Shown here piece by piece: positions 56,991 to 64,000 of a stretch of 64,000 nucleotides of DNA. Source of the DNA: Cordilura impudica (Eukaryota; Arthropoda; Insecta; Diptera; Scathophagidae); assembly GCA_963682025.1 (NCBI GenBank), contig OY821522.1, positions 23,630,383-23,694,382 on the forward strand, written 5' to 3'. Within the stretch, counting starts at the first letter, position 1. The number at the start of each line of letters is the position of its first letter. A model generated the notes under the pieces. That model worked only from the letters and a program-made list of their open reading frames with translations. It did not search any database and was not told where the DNA came from. The translations under genes were made by a program, and so were the position numbers.

Positions 56991-58034
56991 ATGCGGATGT
57001 TATGGATATACATATGTATATAGAATATACGTATATTATTTAGAGTATTTTGATATTTGCAACAGTAGCATGTATCAATCTGTAACATTTTGCGATGTTT
57101 TAAAAATCGCAAAATATTGATTATATATACATTTTTTTTGTTCAATATAAGTATGTATATGTAAATATTACATTCAAAAAAGTAAAAGTTATTGCTGTGT
57201 TTTTCTTTAAATAAATTAATAGATAATGAAATAAAGAAAAAAAATGTTCTTGCTAAATTTATATTATTTTTTTTTATTAATAACTAGGTAGTTCAGCATT
57301 ATCAGCTTTTGATGTTGGTCAATTCTTATACTATTACCACAGCGCATACAAAAACAACAAGCACAGATATGACAAAACGCACAATTTAGAATAATATCAA
57401 GAACAATGTAGAAACATCTTATTTTCCATTTTTAATTTTTTCAGTGATTTCACGGGACTTGTTCCACCGATTTTCATGATTTTAGAATTAGAAACCTTCC
57501 CGTGATCTTGCTGAATGATTCTCACTAAAAATAAGTACCCTCGCTATCCTGTTAAGGGCGTGCTCGTGACAAAAACAAAATGGACAAGTCATATTGTTTC
57601 AAGACATTTTTTAACTTCTTCATTCAACCCTCGGGACCTCATCAAACGATTTGGACGATTTTAAACAGCAATCTTCTCAGGATGTTGGTGAATCATTTTT
57701 TATGCAAACGCGCACCCTAGCTGCTCGATTGAAGATGTCATCGCGATTTCCACAGACGGACATCGCTATATCAACACCGCTTGTTATAAGGATCAAATTT
57801 ATATACATATACGCACTGCACACTGGGGCGGGAAGTAAAAAACACATCCATATAAAAAAATCAATTAAATAAAAGAAACATTAAAAAATTGAGTTAATGT
57901 TACACTTTATATAAACAAAAATCAATCTCAAAACAAAATAAAAACAGCCAACAAATCAATTACTTTTTCTCTGCTTTGTGACCAAGAAAAGGGCTTTTAC
58001 GCTTACCAATGTTAGTGTTTTGTTATTTTTTATA

Positions 58035-58479
58035 CCCTATACCACTATGTGGTTTGGGTATAATAACTTTGTTCTGCTGTTTGTAACTACCAAAAATATT
58101 TGACATAGACTCATCTTTCATTATACCAATCGACTCAGAATCGCTTTCTGAGTCGATTAAGCGATGTCCGTCCGTCCGTCTTTGTGTCCATGTAAAACTT
58201 GTAATCAAACTACAGGTCGCAAATATGAATATATTTTGATGAAATGTGGTACATAACCTTTTATCGGCCATAGGATGAAACTTGTTGAAATTGGTGAAAA
58301 TCGGTCCATGTTCAGATCTAAGCCCCATACAAATTACCCCTATGAAATCGACATAAATTGTCAGTCAAATTGGATCTGTATGTGTTTATTATATTCATTA
58401 ATCAGTAGTCTAAAAATAATTCCTATAGGACATATAGTGCTGCTTCCCGATCTTCACTTATATCTATCAAAAAGCAAGT
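58035..58479 (-). mobile_element. mini-me copy D, truncated (unit 2)
   Basis: Partner of 17486-17930; the subfamily 2 end follows at 58480-58554. Confidence 0.8.
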
Positions 58480-58766
58480 AAGAGTGTTAAATCGGCTGTG
58501 CCGAATTTTTGACACCCCCCACCTCGGTTTTAGTATTGATAATAAATGTAAACAAAATATTTGAAAAATTACAAAATTTGTTGAACTGAATAGCAAATCA
58601 TTTCAGCAAGGTAATGTCTTAATAGATAGTTACAATGGAGTAGTAATATATCTTGATGTCTTCAATAAGTTATTATTATTCTCACTTACGGAGATGTCCT
58701 CATTAGTAATAACAGTGGTTGATTTTGTTTCGAACTTAAATATTATATTTATAAGAATGTTTGCCT

Positions 58767-59271
58767 TTATGCATGAAACATATAGACGACAGCGGCTACA
58801 AAACTACAGCCTGTCAAAAATAATATACACACGTTTACATGAAAACGATTATTTTCACACCAACACAGCTACACGGCTACACGACAACTTTTGTCGCTTT
58901 AGTCAACTTAGGTTAATTTCTATTTTTGTTGACTACAATACAAAAATAGTGTTGACAATATAACAAACTATGTAAAAGAAGTTAGGTCTTCATTATTATT
59001 TTATTATGTTAAAAAAAATATCGCAAAATTAAATACTATAATTCCATTAATAATAAAAAGAGCTTAAATAAATTTATTTATTTATTTTTACCTTATAATA
59101 ATGCATTATAAATAAGTAATTGTATATTAAAGTCAAGTTTATTTAGAATCATGCATGTTTTTCTATTTTAATAAAGTAAAAGAATATAATTGGCACTACT
59201 GAAATAAAATTGCATTTATACAAGCATTTATAGTCGTGTAATCGCAGTCGTCTATATGTTTCATGCATTAG
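58767..59271. mobile_element. MITE-like inverted-repeat element (unit 2)
   Basis: Partner of 18218-18722. Confidence 0.5.
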
Positions 59272-60131
59272 TTTTCTTTTGTTTGGTTTTATTTATTTAG
59301 GGTCAAAACTTTGGCGAAAATTTAGAGATATCCCACGTGGTAGTTTCTTTATAAGTCAATCAGTATATTTTCTTTGAAGATAAATTTTTGTGTATTTTTT
59401 CTGAATAATTACGTTTTCTTCCAATTTAATGATTCAGATAAACTATGTCTCATATATACATATGTATATATTATGCTAGGTGCTGCGTTCTTTTGCTTCC
59501 ATATTTGTTTAAAATTTATTTAGATTGTCTTTGGTCTGATCCGCTTAGCAGATGATTTTTGTTTATTTCAAGAGTTGGTCTATAAAGCTCTCTCATTTTT
59601 TTAAAAATATTGCCATATTTGGAAAACATAGAGAATAAAATTTTTTTTACATATACAAAGGGAGTTTCCACTATTCGATTTTGTGGTTAGACAAAATAAC
59701 ACAATACAATATACATGTTTATTTTTGTCTTGAGCTTAAGCCTGAATAATTTCAAATTCAATCATTAAAATAATAAAGATCGAAAATAAGATTTTTTTAT
59801 TTTTATAGAAAATAATAGAATTAATAATACGGAGGGCACGCCGTTAACGCTAAATGTAAGTTTAGCAAGAGTATAACTCTTTGCTTCAATTCTCATTTGG
59901 TTGTTTTCAGCAAATGTGTTTGAATTTAACTTTTTACCAAACAAACTATTTACTGCTTTTGGTTACTGAATAGAGATCAATTTTTGAAGCAAATGTGGCA
60001 ATGTTTTTTGCTTTATTTGAAGTAAAAAACATTTGATCTTGAGCCTGAATAATCTCAAACTCAATCATTAATTTTTAAAAATTATATGTAATAGTGATCA
60101 GATATTTTGTAGGTAACGCAGAATAATAACT

Positions 60132-61919
60132 CAGCTCTGCAAAATAACATTTTTTCCGAGCCCCGAAATTATTCCTGCTGATTCCTATGTAAAAGACCTC
60201 CTGAATCCGAACATCAAACCCATTTTTCCTCGTTACATACCGTTTTCGCGGGACGCCCTCACTCCCCCTTTTGTTATCTTATAGTCTTTTGTTAGTCATA
60301 TCTCAAGAACGACTATTCGGATTTTGCTGAAATAAATGGGCGCATCTTTAAAGGGTGGCTATATACCTGATTCAGCACGTGTGCGTTTCAAATTTTTCAA
60401 ATGACCATGACCACTCATATATGTGGGTTGAATTTCTGTAAAAAAAATCGTTGGTTACAGGTAGCCAGGTAAAACGGATTAGGTATTATAAATGAACAAG
60501 AACAGTATGTCAGCGTCCACGCGCGAGCTTATTACTTCATAAAAATCAAATCACCGTTTGTTTACTAGTTTTTCTTTTTAATCTAAGAACCATAATACAG
60601 TCATCAACCTTTATTCCAAAGAATTTTGTACATATCCTGTAGCAAATTTTTGAAATTAATTTAGTACGATTATCGAAATTCATTGAAACAAAAAATCAAC
60701 ATTCTTGTCAAAATGAGATACCTTCACTTAATTGTGAACAAAAGCGGAACGCGTTCATCGATTTTCATGATCAATATCTCATTTTGTTCATAAGCTATGT
60801 AGCTTTAAGCAAAAGTATCAAGCCTTGAAATTTTTTCCTTTTTTGGATTTTGCATGAATTTTAAAAACAAAAAAATAAAATTTTTTAGGCAAAAAAATAT
60901 TTTTTTTTTTTCATAAATATATTTATATCTGCGAAACTGTTGACTATGTAGAGAAGTGGTATAAGAATAGATTAAAGGAGTTGGAGTTATTATTTTTTCT
61001 AAATTTATTTCAGCAAAATCGGAATAGTTCTTGAGTTATGACAAACAAAAGACTATAAGATAACAAGTAAGAAAATTATAGTCGGTCTAGACCGACTATA
61101 CGATACCCTATACCATGCGTTTAGAAACCCTATCTCTTAGGCCCAACTAACTGGACATTGAAAATAAGCAAAAACCAAATTTGAGTAGGATAATTTTTTT
61201 GGCTGCAGATATGAAAAAGTTCATATCGGATGCTATATCTATATGGGGACTAGGTCCAAAAATGGACCAATCCTGATTATGTTTGGTAAAGTCTCTTGTA
61301 TTTTGCAGAAATATATACAAACAAAATTTGAGAAGAATCAGTGCAATATTTTTGTTTTTTAATAGATATAAGTGAAGATCGGGAAGCAGCTCTATATGGG
61401 GTCAAAGGGATCATTTTTGGACTACTCATTAGTGGATGTAATGAACGCATACAAACCCAATTTGAGTAAGATCTATATGACAATTTGGATCTTATGGCAA
61501 TTTATGTCGATTTCATATGGGTAATTTGTATGGGGGCTAGGTCTGAACATGGACCGATTCTCACCAATTTCAATAGCGTTCATCCCATGGCCGCTAAAAG
61601 CTTATATACCAAATTTCGTCAAAATATATTCATATTTGCGACATGGACACACAGACGGACGGACATTGTTAAATCAACTCAGAAAGTGATTCTGATTCGA
61701 TCGGTATAATTAAAGATGGGTCTAGGTCAAATATTTTTGGTTGTTACAAACAGCAGCACAAAGTCATTATACCCAAACCACATAGTGGTATAGGGTATAA
61801 CAAAAGGGCGAAAACGGTATGTAATGGGGAAAAATTGGTATGATATTTGGATTCAGGAGGTCATTTTACATAGGAATCTGCAGGAATAATGCCAGGGCCG
61901 ATTTTCTTGCAGAACAGTG
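60132..61919. mobile_element. Inverted-repeat DNA element split by mini-me (unit 2)
   Basis: Partner of 19583-21370. The mini-me insertion (copy F) is at 61063-61799 and carries one substitution at 61617. Confidence 0.7.
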
Positions 61920-62215
61920 TAATTGATAAAAGCGATTTGTACGTATGTAAATACATATGTATACAGTGCGTTCATAAATGATAGCACATTTGGTAATCTG
62001 TGAATCAATGTTATGTAAAATTTTAACTATAATTATTATTTCTTTGCTGGACTTACATTACTATGTTTTCTTTCCAAAAATATATATATACCCCGTATAC
62101 ACCCAATATTAAAATATCTTACATCCCAATACTTAGCATATTAAAGCGTTCAAATAGTATAGCACAAATGTATTTATTTAACAAAAATAACAAAAGTAAT
62201 AAAAATAACATCATC

Positions 62216-63252
62216 TTAATAATTTATAACACCACGTTTTGCTTTAGTGCAAGCAAATATTAAATTTTTCATAGAATTTATTAATTTATTCAAAAGACCT
62301 TGATTAAGTGCTTCGCATTCATTGAAAATTGAAATTTTTAGTTCACTTACATTCATGTATTGACGATTGCCAGCATAAATTCTCCTGACGAGAATTCCCC
62401 ATATATTTTTAATGGGGTTCATATAAAGAGAGCAAGCAGGCCATTCCAAAACATCGATATTATTCGAGCTTAACCATTCTTTTGTGAATTTTCTGGCATG
62501 ACAGGCTGCATTGTCTTGCTGAAAAATATATTTTTTTTTCCTGTATTGGCATGTAGAAATGGCAACAAACTGCATTGAAGCAATTCACAACTTTTTTCGC
62601 TGTTCATTTTGGTGGGTATGATTTGCAACTCCAGACAACAATCTTCAGTAAACGCACCCCAAATCATAACAGAACTGCCACCAAAGTTTTTTCGAGATAA
62701 ACATTGGGGTTATTTTCGTAAGTCACGCCAGTAACTAAAACTTCCATCAGGACCATCCAAATTAATTTTTTTTTCATCTGAAAAAATTATCTTTTAAAAG
62801 AAAAAAATTAATTTATTATTTACTAACATAACATTAAACAAATTACATTTGACCAATTTGTACCCTTATTATGCAAAACTACATGCGTGCATTAATATGA
62901 CGTTTCAAAAGACAAGGAATTTTCTTCATTCTTTGTCTTCGAATATGTTTGGAAGATTTAAGAACACTTCAAATGGTAGTTTTGCACACTTTGTTGGAAA
63001 CGCATCCAGCAAGTTGGGCACAGCTTTTGGTGCTGTTGGTTGCTGTGTTCAAAATAAGTCGACGTTCATTCAACTTATTTTTTCTACCAATGCTTTCATT
63101 TTTACCATAATCTTTAATATTTTTCAAATAATTGTAAATAACCTTTCGATTTCTGCCGATTTCACTTGCAATTTCTGCTTTTGATGCACCATTTTCGAAC
63201 TAAATTAAAATTTGACCTTTTTCAAATCACTTAACACTTTTCCTTGTGGCAT
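62216..63252 (-). pseudogene. Tc1-like transposase relic (unit 2)
   Basis: Same Glu-to-Lys change and stops as 21667-22703. Confidence 0.88.
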
Positions 63253-63408
63253 TTTGCTTATTACTAATGTTTTTAAGAAATTAAATAGAATATGTTGTAT
63301 TAAAAGGGTACTATTTGTCAAACAAAGACTGTGTTGTATTTATGCTATACTATTTGAAAGCTTTAATATGCTAAGTATTGGGACGTAAGAGATGTGAGTA
63401 ACGCTATT

Positions 63409-64000
63409 TCTAATTAGTGGAAGTTTTCGGTAATATACGTTTATTTTTCACATAACGTAGCTAATGACGTCGAATATGTTTTTATAGACGTAAATTGTCG
63501 TGATGATAAGCTTCTTCTTGGATGTGTATACAGTCCACATAAACGGATAAAGTTTGATAGTCTTATCACGAAGCTGGAGCTTTCATCAATGTCGTACTCC
63601 AAAGTTATTATATCAGGTGATTTCAATAACAATATTTTCGAAGACTCAAATCTTACCACTATAATGTCGATTTTTAACTTGTCGGCTGTCAACACAACGA
63701 GACCTACACACTTCACGTCGACAAATAGCACTTAGCTTGATATTTTGTTTACCAGCAATGTAAGTAAAGTCCTTAATTATGATCAGTTAGCAGAACCAGC
63801 ATTCTCGAAGCACGATCTACTCTTTTTATCATATGATTTTGCAATAGCAACCCGGCCCCAAACATTTTCTTATCGTGATTTTGATAATATTGATATCTCG
63901 GCTTTGGGATATGATCTTTGCTCTACTCCATGGGATCAAATTTTCTATTTACCGACTGTTGGAGAACAACTGTCATTTCTTAATGGTAAAATTTTAGGAA
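63409..64000 (+). pseudogene. Jockey-like LINE endonuclease fragment (unit 2), cut by window end
   Basis: Partner of the first 592 bases of the LINE at 22860, including the SGDFNNN block and the TAG before LDILFTSN. The reverse transcriptase part lies outside the window. Confidence 0.82.

Larger units (their letters stand above)
50448..57837. mobile_element. Nested composite element (unit 2)
   Basis: Partner of 9899-17288 with the same two insertions and the same arm structure. Confidence 0.8.
40562..64000 (+). repeat. Unit 2 copy of the 40.55-kb duplicated segment (cut by window end)
   Basis: Repeats 1-23451. Differences by eye are 12 bp fewer in the CGGA tract near 49223-49238 and substitutions at 49863, 53440, 54878, 55841, 60113 and 61617. 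Every element below is the partner of one in unit 1 and shares its disablements. Confidence 0.97.
61964..64000 (-). mobile_element. Tc1/mariner element (unit 2), cut by window end
   Basis: Left end CAGTGCGTTCATAAATGA after TA at 61962-61963. The right end lies beyond the window. Confidence 0.9.

Overview
The window is AT-rich nuclear DNA from a higher fly (Schizophora; the genus cannot be told from sequence). The case rests on the many copies of the dipteran 'mini-me'/Helentron-type repeat with its GTCY microsatellite core, together with BEL/Pao, Tc1, hAT and LINE relics. I find no convincing host gene, no tRNA or rRNA and nothing prokaryotic. It looks like a transposon graveyard of the kind found in pericentromeric or other repeat-rich DNA.

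Layout. The dominant fact is a long-period repeat: bases 1-23451 recur at 40562-64000 in the same orientation, offset 40561 bp before a microsatellite at 8.67 kb and 40549 bp after it. By eye I found one 12-bp length change and six single-base differences in 23.4 kb. The window therefore shows one complete unit of about 40.55 kb and the first 58% of a second. Either this is a very young tandem duplication or an assembly duplication.

Inside a unit, in order: the end of a (TTAAAAA)n satellite and a mini-me fragment (0-0.55 kb); an almost intact LINE (1.65-5.68 kb) whose ORF1 and ORF2 are in one frame, separated only by a UAG in a leaky context; three mini-me copies (6.0-8.8 kb); a nested stack at 9.9-17.3 kb, where a long inverted-repeat element carries an internally deleted BEL/Pao retrotransposon in its left arm and a 3.16-kb DNA transposon with 8-bp target duplications at its centre; more mini-me copies and MITEs (17.5-21.4 kb); and a Tc1 element at 21.4-25.6 kb with a jockey-like LINE inside its right terminal repeat.

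The unit-specific part (25.6-40.8 kb) holds scrambled BEL/Pao fragments, heptamer satellites in opposing orientations around a mini-me copy, a hAT element with perfect 8-bp target duplications, two further MITEs, a 134-bp tandem duplication, and a 3.4-kb heptamer satellite grading from TGGAAAA/TGAAAAA into TTAAAAA and leading straight into unit 2.

The genes do not work together as a pathway: all recognisable coding sequence belongs to mobile elements, nearly all broken. The best preserved is the LINE, with long open frames but a substituted endonuclease residue. The points most worth following are the 40.55-kb periodicity, the stop-codon-separated LINE polyprotein, the long-TIR transposon with a paralogous empty site in the same window, and the association of heptamer satellites with mini-me ends.
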